Made by a program: the position numbers and the translations under genes | Shown here: in pieces, positions 36,812 through 49,518 of the stretch | Layout of the letters: the number at the start of each line of letters is the position of its first letter | Numbering within the stretch: the stretch's first letter is position 1 | Notes under the pieces: model-generated | What the model saw: the letters and a program-made list of their open reading frames with translations, nothing else | Database searches by the model: none | What the model was told of the DNA's origin: nothing | Assembly (NCBI RefSeq): GCF_932294415.1 | Contig: NC_065535.1 | Span: 69,495,362 to 69,559,361 of the forward strand | Reading direction: 5' to 3' | Length of the DNA: 64,000 nt | From: Quercus robur | Lineage: Eukaryota; Streptophyta; Magnoliopsida; Fagales; Fagaceae

Positions 36812-37759
36812 GAGAAGAATCTCTCTAAGAAAGCTAAAGCACATTTTACACACAGTTTGGAATAATTTTTATTTTAACATGAGGTGTACAGCAATTTCAC
36901 TCCCACGCCTTCAAGTAGGTGAATCAATCCATTCAAAATATGAAAATACCATAATAGTCACAAAGCAAAGCTAAGCATCTAATTTCATCATTAGTTTCAG
37001 GTTTATGAGTTTATCTAATAAAATTATGTATTTTATATCTTCAACTTTCCTTATATAGTCTATACCCACGAAACCTCCTCCCAATACAGTCCTCATTGCT
37101 AATCTTATCTCATTCACAAAAATACCTACTCATGTAGAAATTATTTGATGGAATAAAAGAAAAACTTCTATAAAAAAAAATAGTGCTAATCAAACAAAAC
37201 TTTAGCTACTTTACCAATATTGTAAGAACCAACTTCAAAACTCACATTGCAAACATATTTTTTTGGTCCCTAAAATTTACACGAAGTTCTTTCTCATTTA
37301 TGAACTTTTTGTTCTTAAACTTGAAAAAAAAAAAAAAAAAATTATCCCTAAACTATTTAAAAAGATTTTTTTTTGTCCCTTGACTTTAAAAATAACTTTC
37401 GTAAACAATAATTGCATACCACTTGTTCACCTCTAGCATGCCCTTTTTTTTTTTTTTTTTTAAATGTAATGGTTCATGTCAGATTCTCTAATGCTAAAAA
37501 TAGTACCACTTGGTTCGAGATGTAAGAAAAAAGTTAACGGGAATGGACAGAAGAACAGAAAGTCTTGGAAGTAGAGAGAGAGAGAGAGAGTAACAAGGAA
37601 TAAATTTTCCTTCTATATAACATAGAAAAGTAACAGAAGATAGTTTTACATTATCGCCTCCAAATGACCAAAAGAGGAACATAATAAGGCATGTCAATGT
37701 TCAGGTTCACAATGCTACATAACACTAGAGATTTATACATGGCTATAAACAGCATGAAT
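35600..37759. other. intergenic region between the PORR and SGF29 genes
   Basis: Very AT-rich, with (TA)n at 36052-36077, (AAT)n near 36380, a run of about 32 T at 36787-36812 and a (GA)n at 37576-37591. It contains the PORR promoter and the SGF29 3' flank. No ORF worth calling. Confidence 0.5.
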
Positions 37760-40700
37760 TCATTGACGAAGTTCCTCAGGCAGAGCTACCACCTTTTGGA
37801 AGGGTACCGTCCTTTGCGGCAATGCTCCATTTTCCTCATCATCGTCAAATTCCAGTAAATAACTGCCCAACCAAAACATGATATTATTGACAACATAATA
37901 TAAATAACTTATTAGAGTGAAAATTTCTCAGGTTTCAATATACAGAAGATTGATACATTTGGAAAGTGGAACCACATGGCAATGTCATCATTCTTCTGCA
38001 TCTTCCTTACAAAAAGAGATGACTTTGCTAAAGAAATTCAGCCTATTTGTTTCCTTAAAAAACGTTAAAACAATCAATTTTTTTTCTCATATGTTTATCA
38101 TTTCAGTGACTAAGGAAATCAAATTACATAAGAAGCTATGGTATTAAAAACTGTGCGCCATAACCACCTACAAGAAACTAATAACACAAATTGAGGTCCT
38201 TTTTTTTTTTTGGTTGGGTTCCCAAAACGCAAAAAATTTTATGCACTCTTTCCAAAATTATACACTGACGATAAAAGACAAAGAATGATATCACTTACTC
38301 ATCCGTCTTCCTCTGGATATATTTTGAACCATTGACAGAAGGCCACAACATGCAAAATTACGACTAGTAGTTAGATTCACCAAACTCTCAGGCATATTTA
38401 AAAGGAATGTAAGAATCTATAGAGTATTGGAATTCACAGGAAATTAATAATAACTTCTGTTCAAGTAAAGAAAATAGATAGAAATGTCACCTTGCGATGG
38501 CCATTAACAACAGTTGCCTTATAAAGTGCGGTCGTTCCTGGATAGACAGCCAAAACTTGACTTCCAGTAGGGAAATCTTGGACGTTACTAAGATCATTTT
38601 TCTTGGGGAAAGGAATTATTCTCGACGTGGGCAGCTTGTACTTTCTAAGAGCAGCAAGGAAAAAAGAAAAAAGAATGTCAATCTCAGATGAAAATAGTTC
38701 AATTGCATAGAAACGTAAACCATATTATTCCTCCACGCAACTAACAGTAGGACAACCAGCACTCATCATTACTTGCCAAAGAAAAAAAAATGATAAGAAA
38801 AGGCAACACTCAGCATCTCTGGCCAAATCCAGCTCACCACGAACCATGTAAGTTTCAATCATAAATCTGAAAGACTTATCCACATTCTTTACATATTTTT
38901 AATAAAGAAAGTCACATCTAGCAATCACCAACACATAAGGACTCTTCATAACAAACTGGCCAGCTTAGAGACCAATTTAAATCAGGGCAAAAAGAAAAGC
39001 AATTTTGACACAACAGAGTACTAGTCACAAAGAGGCATCAAGAAAAAAGAAAGGGGGGTGGGGAGGGGGTCTTTAAAAAAAAATTGGAAAAGGCTTTTCT
39101 TTTTTCTTTTTCGTATTCCTTTCTCTCTCTCTCCCTATGTTTCCTTGGTGGAAAAGATGCAGTCAAAAGTCATACAACCCTTATAAACAATATGATTTTC
39201 AATAAAATTAAGCCTCTTAGATGTAGTTTAATTCCAGTAGAAACTATCTGTAAGCTAATAAAACCCAGATCACTCTATAACCTAAAACTATTAAGATGTA
39301 AGAGAATTCTCAATGAGTCAAGTAGCATGCATGGTTAAGCCAAGTAATTATACAAAATTATGGAAATAGAAAGATAACATAGAAGTATCTAAATAGAATA
39401 TAACATTGGGTAGTCAAATTGGAGTCAGAAAAAGACAGTTACCTTTGGCCTCCACCCTCATCATCATCACCCGGTTCCTCATCTAGGACTTCAAATCTGC
39501 AATTAGAGTTGCTTCTTCATAAATCAGGAATAAAGTAATCTCTGAAGGTAAAACAATTTTTATTTAAAATAAAATAAAATAAAATAAAAGACCTAGGATA
39601 GTGATGCAGGTAGTACAACCAGAATTATTTGAGACTTATTATTCAAGAATTTTTCTTATTTGAGATACCATATTCATTTTTGAATTTTGAATTTGGGCTT
39701 TAAAGTAGTGATGCAGGGAGCACAACCAACATAATTTAAGAGTTTATTATTTCATTTTTTTTTTTCTTATTTAAATACCATATTTCATTTTAGAATTTTG
39801 AACTAGATGTTTTGTTATCCATTTTCTACCTACCCATTCTGCATCAAGAAGAATATTCCTTATCCCTTTGTTCCATCACTAATTACTTTTTTTTTTTTTG
39901 AGTAAATTCCATCACTAATTACTGGAAACACAAGATAAATGCAGTAACTTCTATCTAGGGTAAAAATAAACCAAGCAGATCACAAACAGTATGATGTTAT
40001 CTCCACAACAAGCTCATTCAACTTTGTATATTAAGCAATCTAGATTAACCCTTATGGTATCATTCCTCAATGACTCAGCCTCAAGCAGTCAAGTTCTACT
40101 TAGGCATGTGAAATATGGAGCATATAATATTTCTGAGTTTGACGGTTATATTCATTTGGCATGTGTTTAAATGCTTATACATTGCACCTAATCAATAGAA
40201 AAGCTGCATCTCCTCCATGCCTTAATTCATTCCAAAATAAGTTCATAGCCCAAGCTTCAACTTGATGTTGAGCCAGGCAATTGAATTGGTGCCACAATCA
40301 AATTTGATAGATAAATGGGAAAGTCATAAGATGAGCTTGGCTCTTTTCTTTTTTTTCTTTTTCTTTCTTGAGCTAGCTTCAAGCTCAAACAACACAATTA
40401 TCATTTGATGAGCTGGCTCAAACTCATGATGATCTTGAAGAAGTGCTTTAATTCTCTGACAAAGTTAAAATAATGACATGATGATGTCCAATTTACAGGA
40501 ACTAAACTTACTCTCTTGTCTCCTTATCAAAATGCAGAACTTTTACAACAAACCACTCATCCTTATCAGCCTCATCTAGTCTGACTCTAGCTGCTACCTG
40601 AAATAACAATTCACATTAATAAAACAGAATGGCACAAAAAACCATTCAAGAGAAAGAATTTGTTCACCAAAAGAATTAATTAGTTGGATGTGGTATCTAT

Positions 40701-43700
40701 AAAGAAATCATGCATGATTAAAAAATATATCATAATATACCTGTTCACCCTTTAAATTAGAACAAGCCTCAAGTTGACTTCGCATACTAGTGGAACTCCT
40801 TGAAATATCTGAATCATTCTTCATTCTTTTCCTTTTCTGATCATTGCCTTCTGTAATTTATGTATTGTCAGCCAAATGAACTAAGTATCTAATTCCATAA
40901 AGCAAGACAAGCATCTCGTTAGAATCAGCCATGAAAATGCATTTTACTGGCTTTGTGTTTTATATTCACAAGCAAAGCTGTACAAGTTGATGACACTTAA
41001 ATGCTAATTTATATGCCTTTTTAAAACTTATTTGTGAGAGTTTTGCCCGTCAACCACCAAAACTTGATAACATGCCACATCCATTGTTGTTGATGCAACT
41101 ATCTATCACAATGTATAGCAGACACAGTCAATGATTAGCAACAGGATTGCAGAGTAATTTTGAAAACTGAAAAATATGCTTCAATTAACTAATTAAAAGA
41201 TTTAAGTTATTAGCTTGTCATGAAATGCCCAGCATTAAATTTAAGAGTGCTGTTTAAGATGGCTAATCTTGAAGTTCTTGGCATTTGATCCTCTTTGGAG
41301 CACTAAATGGAAATCCAAAGACTACAGGTAATCTAAAGACTAAAAGTAATTAAAAATAACATAACCTTTTTTTAAATGCAAAAGTACACATGAGAATAGC
41401 TAAGTTCCCGCTGTGAATCAAGAGAATTGCAATCTGACACGCACACAAGTTCTTTTTATCTCAACAATATAATAGGCATACATGCTTATCTACACTCCAA
41501 TTTCTTCCCATCAAAGTCCAAATGCATAACTCTACACGGCTAGTAGAATATGTATTGGAAAGTAGCCATAAAAGAAAGATGAAAGTAACCAAAAAAAAAC
41601 ACTTTGTAAACTTTAAACATGAAAGCTTGATTACAAGGTTACTGATGCATAACTCCTTATGGCTAGTAGAATATGCATTAGAACGTAAATTAAAAACAAA
41701 CCAAGGCTAGAGACATTTATCAGCTGGTTATTATTATTGAAAACTGTTTTATTTATATAAGCTATTTATCACTGAAAACCTTAAAAAGGAAACCTTGATC
41801 AAAAGCTTTCAGCATTCATTAATGTGTCCATAATAACCAATCTTATGGCTCAAAGATTCTATTACAAACCTATCCTTCTTCGTGGTTGTCCTGAAGGCCC
41901 GGAAGGAAGCAGAGCATCAAGTTGATTTAACAACATGGTGGAAACGCTACAGCCAAGTACAATACTGAGAATCATATATGGTGCAAAATACATTTCTTTA
42001 AAATAAAAATAAATAAAAAACGAAAGAAAGTAGAAGATATCAACTTTATAAAAGTTATAGAATGGACATAATCCCAAAAAAAAAAAATATTGGACATACG
42101 TTACTTCAGTCTCTGACAGCTCTTTTGCATGAGTATACAAAATTTTCAACCTAGATAATGAATTATCCCCAGGCTTCTCAACCACCTCAGGAGCTGCAAC
42201 AACATACAACAAAAGATATAAAAACCAACTACAAAAGAAAACAGAACTAGAATGTCAAGGAAGGATATTGGATCACATTGTAGTTTACTGCCGGAGACAT
42301 TGGGATGGTAGTGGTGGGATTCAGTTGCATGGTTGTCAATGACAATAGTGGTGGCGGAATAGGTAAATGGCTGAAATTGAGATGATAATAGTGATGTATG
42401 GGGGTCAAGATAATAGTAGCAGTGGGTTAGTGATTGATGGTGGCAACAACAGTCTTAAGGACTAGCAAAAAGATGGTGGAAAGGTTATTGTTCTCAACTA
42501 AAAGTGGAAAGGTGACTGCAGTGAAAGACAATTATAGTGGTGGCAGTGGTGTTGTCAATTAGTAGCTTTAGATAATTAATTAATACGAATCTTCATAAAG
42601 TATATAATTTATGTTAGCTTAATGTAAATAATTCTTTTTTTTTTAAATAGGTAAGATAAGATATCATTAAAAAAAGACTATGACATGGAAAAAACATGAA
42701 GTAGCCACAAAAATACAAAAGAAACATAAAACTATGTACAATAAGAAAGGGACTCTAACTACATCGGGAGGGACTCAATAGATGTGAGTCCCCAAATCTG
42801 TGACCAATCAAACAAAGTCCCTATAAAAGAATCAAGATGTTGCTCCCTCGAGCATTCCATATCCTCAAAGATCTTGTTTCTCTCCCTCCAAATACACCAC
42901 ATCAAACACAATGGCATCAAATTCCAAATTTCTGAAGAATGCTTCCCTAGCCAATTCCTCCACCTGAGCAAAAGATCATTCACCCTCTCAGGAATCACCC
43001 ATGCAACCCCAAAAGATTTAAAAACAAAATTCCACAACCAGCAAGCCTACCCACAATGAAGTAAAAGATGGTCCACTAATTCCCCATCACATCTACACAT
43101 GCAACACCAATCTACTAAATAAAAGCCTCTCCTCCTTAAACTATCAGCTGTGAGAATCTTTCCCCAAGCCACTGTCCAAACAAAAATGGAAACTCTCTAG
43201 GGAGCCTTAACCCCCCAAATTGCTTTCCAAGGGAAGATAACAAAGGATGATGCCCTCGGCCCACAATAAAAAGATCGAATCTCAAACTCCCCATTCTTCC
43301 TCAACTTCCACCTCATCAGATCTCCAACCTCATCAGAAGGAATATGGATCTCCAAGATGTGATTAAAAGCCGCCACTACATCTAGTTCCCAATCATTCAT
43401 GGAGTTATTTTGGCATCAAACAACCATTTAGTTAGCATGGGGGCTTTGGCAATGCTTGCTTGAGGGAGAAAAAAGGTGGGTAACTGAAAAGGGAAGGATG
43501 AAAGTGGCTATTCTTTGTGTAATCCAGTGGAGAAGGGGAAGAAGAGTGGCAGATTGCATGAAGCCCACCCCCTCCAGGGCCCTCCAACTTGGAGACAAGG
43601 TAGGAACAGGCAAGAAAAAGAGTGTGTTTTAGTTGTTAATAACTATGAAACAAATAACATAAACCAAACGCTTTAGAAAAAGTTAATGTTCCCTTCCCTT

Positions 43701-46700
43701 CAACATTGTTAGACTTATGGTTAAGTGAATAAATTCACCATTTCCTAACAGCTTAAACTTTTGGGACAATCGGTAGTTTAACATAGTATCAAAGTAGGAG
43801 ATCCTGAGTTCGATCCCTGGCTTTACTCTACCTCCCATTTAAAATTTAAAATTCTCACTTGTTAGGCCTCCACAAGTGAGGGGGAGTGTTAAACTTATGG
43901 TTAAGTAAATAAATTCACCATTTCCTAACAGCTTAAACTTTTGGAACAATCGGTAGTTTAACAAACATCATGCAATCAAACATAGTCCAATGGACAGCAG
44001 CAGCTATGAGTTTGGAGATCATGAAAAAGTTATCATTAATATGCTCAATAAAGTAAGTTTGAGATGTTTTGAAACAATCTCTTACAGAATTTAACTTTAC
44101 TGACTTTTATGCATAGTTACAGAGAAGCAGCCTCTTATAGATTTTGGCTTCATAGGTAATTGTCTGTACAATTGAAGTAGAATATATGAAACATAACAAA
44201 TGCATGCAAAGGAAGTTAATCTGTAAGAATTGATAGAAGCCAAGATATAGGCCTCCAGTTACGCAGACCTATGGCATAGATGTAAAAAGAAGACTGCCAA
44301 CTAATGATTGGGCCTAAAGACCTAATCCTAGTCATTTAATAATTAGGGTTTCTTTTATGAAATTTGATGTTTTCTTTTCCTGTTTGGTTAGGCGTTTGAG
44401 TTCTTTTCTTGCAAGAAAGTAAAGTTATTTTCTATCCCTACTAGGATAAAATGTTTGGAACTTTATTTAAAGAATCCAAGACTTCAGTTTTGTTTTACAG
44501 TTTGATCAATTAATAAAATTTCTCTTAGAATTTTATAATGGTTTGATGTTGACTCCAGGCAACCCTAGGTGCTAACTCCTAGAAGTTTGTATTCTCTTGC
44601 TTGGTGCTAACTCCTAGGACATCTATCTTTTATTTTTCTGTTCTTCAAATTTATTTTTGCATCGTTTTGGTTTTGTCCTTTGTCAAACACTTGACTCTTG
44701 CACAAAGGTTGAAACTGGCATATGATTTATTGCATCAGTATTCATTTTTCTACATGTACCCATTTATCTTAAGGTCAAGTTGATGTGCATAGATTTTTTT
44801 ATTATTGAGTTGTACATCACCCTTTCTTACCTTACATAAATGGGTAATATAAAAAAAATTAGTAATAAAAGTAACATAAGATTACAATGATATCATTTAT
44901 AAGAGGTTTGTGTGAAAAGATGTACCAGTCCTTATATGAAACAGTGACTGTATACACTCAAATAATCATCGGAGGATCTAACTAGCTGTATTCCCTTAAT
45001 GACATATTCTCAATACCACCAATATCCCGATCAAGCATCCTTAACGATCTAGAAGCTAACACAGTGATCCCTCTTGTCATCTTAAATCCATGTTTATTTA
45101 TCACTAAAGGAATCCTACCAAAGTTGAGCTCCTATAACCCATAAACTTGATCTAATATGAACTCTAGTAATCCAAATTAGGCACCTTTACAGACTTAGCA
45201 CAAACTACTAAATTAAACAACAAAATTTAGTTAAAGTGGTGACCTCCCCATTGATCACAACCGAGTGACTAATTCCAGGTCCACAATCTACACATTTTAA
45301 TCCCATGATCAAATATAGGCTTTCCTAAAAATGAAAACCAAGGTAGTAATTTAAACTTTCTCACACTCATAAATTGATAAAAACCACCCACGTCATCCCT
45401 TCAAAACACATCCACATTCAATGACACCAAAACCAATTGTCAACAAAGCTCATAATTAGAAACAAAACCTAGCTAGCTTAGGATTTAGACTTCTCCAGAT
45501 TTCCTCATACCGATTATCTTCATTCTATTTTTTCCATTGAAGTACTTTCAGACTCTATTCCTAAACTGAATCAACCCTGTGACTCTTTTTTTTCCCCCAT
45601 TCAATATACATATGAAACAATTTTCAATTATTTGACATAAACTTTCTAAAGTCGGGTATATGAATCTGTTTGGAATTTGGGTGAGAAAAAGGAAATTACT
45701 ATATTGCTTAAGAAATTAGATACCTAACTAAGCAATTTTAAATTTTTCTATTACTCCCCTATGTTCTTTAACAGATCCAAATGGAGGCTTAATCAAATAT
45801 TATCGCATAATGTATTCCTTCTTACACATGTACCCATTTATCTTAAGGTCGAGTTGACACGCATAGTAGATATTATATTATACTGTTGTATGTTACCATT
45901 CCTTACCTTTCATAAATGGATAATATAAAGAAGCCAGTAATAAAAGGCAACATATGATTACAATCATATCGTTTATTTTTAATAGGTAAGTAAGAAATTT
46001 TAGTAGAATGAAGGAATACGCCTCCAGTAGTACAAAAGATTCGTACTGGAACTGCAGAATTAAGATATATTACAGGAATCTAAGGAAAAAATATATATAG
46101 ATCTCAAGTACATGGGCGTTACAGCCATCAAATCAAACAGAGATCTTAAGACAATCATCTTAAGCTCCATTGCTGTGCGTTTTGTTACTTCAAAAGCCTG
46201 ATTGTTCCACTCAAGCCAAATGATCCACATAAGGCACAAAGGAATGGCCTTCCAGCAATTACCACCCGAGTTTGCTAAAGCGACCCATCCAACCAGCCAA
46301 CAAGTCCACCACATGGCGAGGCATAACCCATTGCACACCAAATAAGCACAAAACCAAAGACCATAATTCCCTAGCCTAGAATACTCACACTGCAGCATAA
46401 TATGATCTACATTCTGTCTATTCTTCTTACACTAAAAGCACCGGTCAACAACAATAATCCCGCACCTCCGAAGTCCAAAGGTTATCTAAAGTCAGAATTC
46501 TCACCCAAATGGTAGTTCGCACAAAAAAGGACACTTTTAAAGGGACTTTGACCTTCCAAATCGAATTCCAGGGAAAAGAGTTAGATTCCCCATTAGAAAG
46601 CAGTTTCTAAAAAGATTTAACCTCAAATAACTTCCATTCTGTGGGTCTCCAACAAATGTGATCTTCAGTTTCCAGCCTTACAAGATATCATTTATGACAA

Positions 46701-47850
46701 AATAAGATACCGTTGAATATAATTATAAGAGGTTTGTATGAAAAGATGCATCAGTCTTCATATGAAACAGTGACTGTATACACGCAAATAATCATCAGAG
46801 TATCTAAGTAGCTGTTTTCCCTTAGTGAGCATTTGGATCACGTCCACGTTTGGACGTTTTGCGTTTCAGCCCCTTTTTTTTTGGACCAGCGCCTGGTGCA
46901 CTGTTCATGGGACATGAACAGTGCATCAAGCATATGAACACTGTTTTTTAGTGTGAACAGTAACCAACAATTTTTTTAAAAAAATTATTTTCAACAAAAT
47001 AAGCGGTATCCAAACACACCCTTAATGACATATACTCAGCACATCTGGTATCCCTACCAAGTATCCTAAATAAGCTAGAAGTTAACACAGTAATCCCACT
47101 TGTTGTCTTAAATTCACATTTATTTTTAACTTAAGGAATCCCGACAAAGTAGAGCTTCTATAACCCATAAAGTCGACCTACAATGAACTATACAACAAAA
47201 TTTAGCTAAAGTGATGAGCTGATGAGGTCCTCATTGATCACGACACAGTGACCTATTACAGGTCCACAATTTACACATTTTAATCCCATGATCAAATAAT
47301 TCCCATCTTGACTTCCCCAAAAATGAACACCCAGATAGTAGTTTAAACTTTCTCACACTCACAAACTGATAAATAAATAAAAAACCACCCAAATCATCCC
47401 TTCAAAACATAACCACAGTCAATGACACCAAAACCAATTGTTACAATGCTCATAATTAGAAAAAAAAACCCAGCTAGGATACCTCAAATAGCAGCTAATT
47501 TCAATCAAACCCATCTCCAAAAAAAAAAAAAAAACTCAAAGCATTCAAACACATAACTATAAAAATTTTAAAAAAATTAAAAAAAAAAAATCTAAACAAG
47601 AACACAAACATTAACTAAATTAACACATACCCATTAATCCAAGGTACTAAAAGATAAAGACTGAACCTCAAGTTTCAATTTTTATTTGAATTTATAAATT
47701 TGGGTCAATTAGTTAAAACAGGAAAGGCTTACTGGCTTGAAGCTTCTTATGCATCTTGTTGATCTCGACCAGCACTTCCTCTTGTTCTTTCCTTAACCGA
47801 TCGAGCTCCTTTGAGTTCTCCAAGATTCCGGAAATCTCCGGAGACGACAT
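37760..47850 (-). CDS. SGF29: SAGA-associated factor 29 (SGF29) homologue
   Basis: Nine exons on the minus strand: 47850-47733, 42193-42100, 41946-41870, 40850-40741, 40597-40512, 39496-39443, 38644-38491, 38312-38299 and 37862-37760, summing to 810 nt and 269 residues, the size of plant SGF29. The start [20 protein letters not shown] leads into a short coiled coil ([20 protein letters not shown]). A basic linker (RKRKRMK) follows. The C-terminal half from about residue 134 (VAARVRL) forms the tandem Tudor domain, with [56 protein letters not shown] and the closing [14 protein letters not shown]29 reads H3K4me2/3 and recruits the SAGA histone acetyltransferase module in the nucleus. Exon 8 is only 14 bp. 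Intron 1 is 5.5 kb and full of insertions. All borders are GT-AG and no break is seen. Confidence 0.95.
38299..38312 (-). other. 14-bp micro-exon (exon 8) of SGF29
   Basis: AGGAAGACGGATGA lies between CCAG and GTAAGTGA on the minus strand. It supplies RKTD plus two bases of the next Asp codon, and both frame and family sequence ([14 protein letters not shown]) require it. Confidence 0.88.
42635..43435 (-). mobile_element. L1-type LINE 3' fragment in SGF29 intron 1
   Basis: Minus-strand coding with a poly-A tail seen as T's at 42635-42644. [15 protein letters not shown] and [13 protein letters not shown] (43200-43400), then [20 protein letters not shown] (near 42900), match the C-terminal region of the LINE at 25381-30122 (WKLTKNGDFDIRSFY, LMWCLWRERN). 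About 0.8 kb, strongly 5'-truncated, with several frame breaks. The 5' boundary is approximate. Confidence 0.85.
43707..43963 (+). mobile_element. complete TRIM retroelement in SGF29 intron 1
   Basis: 257 bp. LTRs of 77 bp (43707-43783 and 43887-43963) begin TGTTA and end TTTAACA, and differ at three positions. A primer-binding site TAGTATCAAAG directly after LTR 1 matches the initiator-Met tRNA type (TGGTATCAGAG), and a purine tract GTGAGGGGGAG precedes LTR 2. The 5-bp target duplication AACAT (43702-43706 and 43964-43968) is perfect. It codes for nothing, as TRIMs do, and looks structurally whole and fairly young (about 4 percent LTR difference). Confidence 0.93.
44725..45485. repeat. tandem duplication in SGF29 intron 1, unit 1
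   Basis: About 760 bp that recur at 45798-47478. Shared landmarks are TGTACCCATTTATCTTAAGG, CAGTGACTGTATACAC, CATGATCAAATA and CAAAACCAATTGT. This copy has neither the LINE nor the MITE found in unit 2, so it preserves the empty sites. Confidence 0.88.
45977..46684 (-). mobile_element. L1-type LINE 3' fragment in duplicated intron unit 2
   Basis: Minus-strand coding for a LINE C-terminus ([16 protein letters not shown] near 46200; poly-A side at the left edge). Flanked by near-identical ATATCGTTTAT (45966-45976) and ATATCATTTAT (46685-46695). Unit 1 of the tandem duplication has GATATCATTTATAAGAGG at this place without the insert, confirming the target site. It belongs to a LINE lineage different from that at 42635, judging by the protein. 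Confidence 0.82.
46825..47021. mobile_element. 197-bp MITE, PIF/Harbinger-like
   Basis: Inverted ends GTGAGCATTTGGAT and GGGTGTGTTTGGAT with TTA on both sides (46822-46824 and 47022-47024). Unit 1 of the tandem duplication reads CCCTTAATGACATA here, an exact empty site that proves the TTA duplication. The interior contains CTGTTCATGGGACATGAACA, a near-palindrome. Confidence 0.9.
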
Positions 47851-48209
47851 TATTTCTTGCCGACAAGTTTAATTTACAACAACTACAATTTCACTTTCAT
47901 CATCTCGATTTTACGACGTTAAAGAATCCCCAAAAAAAAAAAAAAAAAATTTTAATTACTAACTAAAAACTAAGAATAAAAGTATATTAATGTTACAGAC
48001 AAATTGCTCAATTTTGTAGTTGCTTGCTGGGGTTTGAGAATTATTGCTAAAGGCAAGGAAAATAAGCGATGTCGTTTTATGAACGGTAATGTTTGTTTGT
48101 TCATCGAATCAGTTGTTGATAAATAGGTTTTAAAAGTAGTATTGTATTATGGGATTCTTTTTTAGTTTGGTATTTATGGGATTCTTTTTTGTGTGACTGA
48201 GGTTGCCAG

Positions 48210-48293
48210 TTGCCACGTGGAGGATTGACAAGTAAGGTGAAACAAACTTTAATGGTGTTTCTTTAACCGAAGCTTCTGTTTGGTTGCCACGTG
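48210..48293. promoter_or_regulatory. paired G-boxes upstream of SGF29
   Basis: TTGCCACGTG occurs at 48210-48219 and again at 48284-48293, about 360-440 bp upstream of the SGF29 start codon. CACGTG is the core bound by plant bZIP and bHLH factors. It may lie in transposon-derived DNA, so a role in SGF29 control is only possible. Confidence 0.35.
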
Positions 48294-48419
48294 TGATATT
48301 CCGATTTCTTTTTTTTTTTCTTTTCTTTTCTTTTTTTTGTCAATGCATTTGACACAAGTTATTGGGGTCTATGTTTGTTTGGAACATAGGAAGGCCACAT
48401 CATTCACATATTTTCAACT

Positions 48420-49250
48420 CTCTCTCTTTCTCTCTCTCATTTTTAACACATTTTTTTCATATTAATTCTCAAATTATTGTTACATTTTTTCCAACATTTC
48501 TCATCTCCCCAATACTATTTGTTTTAATATCACTTTTCCTCTAACCTTTTATCTTCCCCACACAAAAAAGGTTCTCTCTCTCGATTTTTTTAATTATTTT
48601 TTGGTGGATTTTTTTTTTTTTTTAATCCTATATCTCTAGTTTAGGTTAATTATAAACCTTTGTGTTCTTTAGAAATCTACTTTGGATTGATGTCATTTAG
48701 TTTTGTGTTTTTAAGTTTTATTTTTCTTTTATTTGGTTGCATAGATATTATCCTATTGCATTATAAATATAGTATATATGAATATAGTTATATTCTATTA
48801 CATAGCATGACTATGATAATTTGAGTTTATTATTATATTTTTTTAATTATTTTTCTTCTCATCTAATTTTCAATAAATTTGTTATTATCTCTCATATTCT
48901 CTCATAGAAAATTATTTTTTCTCTCTCAATTTTTTATTATTTATTGCAACTCCACTTTAGGTTGATGCATGATTGTGTTTTTTAACAACTCTATTTGGGT
49001 TAGTACATTTTGGTGTTGTATTTTTGAGTTCCCCAACACAAGTAGTCTCTCTCCCTCTTATAACTTTAGCTTGATTTAATACTTAATTATTTTAGAAGTG
49101 AGAATTTTAATTTATATCAAAGCACAATTTTGGCTATGTATTTGAATGTGTCTATCAATTATTTAAGTAATATTAAAACGTAATTTTGATATGAATTTTG
49201 ATTATCATGATAGTCTCATTTAAAAGAATGAGAAATTTAAATAATTTATT
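48420..49250 (+). mobile_element. degenerate Helitron-related DNA
   Basis: Words such as CTCTCTCTCGATTTTTT, AGTTTAGGTTAAT and CACTTTAGGTTGATGCA resemble the inverse of Helitrons A-C (their + strand reads ATCAACCTAAAGTAGAGATG). Two partial, overlapping copies seem present. No termini were recognised. Confidence 0.4.
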
Positions 49251-49365
49251 TAAAACTTAAAAGTTTAGTTGTAGAGAAAAAAATTTGGAAAAGCATAACA
49301 TACTATAACATAATTTGATAGAATATGAACCATCTCATAAAGGAATTATATCAATCAAACACTAC

Positions 49366-49439
49366 ACCAATTTTGTAGCTAAACTTTCAGCCAAACAAAC
49401 CTAAAATCCTAAACAACAAAGTTTAGCTACAAAATTGGT
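49366..49439. repeat. perfect 19-bp inverted repeat (MITE tips)
   Basis: ACCAATTTTGTAGCTAAAC (49366-49384) and its exact inverse (49421-49439), 36 nt apart. The same word closes the MITE at 59995-60372, so these are two MITE tips placed back to back. Confidence 0.7.
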
Positions 49440-49518
49440 TGTAGCCTTAGATTACAAAATTGGTTGTACCCAATATCTTTTATTAGAAGAGAATTTTGAC
49501 AAATTCACCATTAGATAA

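Larger units (their letters stand above)
45798..47478. repeat. tandem duplication in SGF29 intron 1, unit 2 (with insertions)
   Basis: The second copy of the intron segment, enlarged by a LINE tail (45977-46684) and a MITE (46825-47021). Confidence 0.88.
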
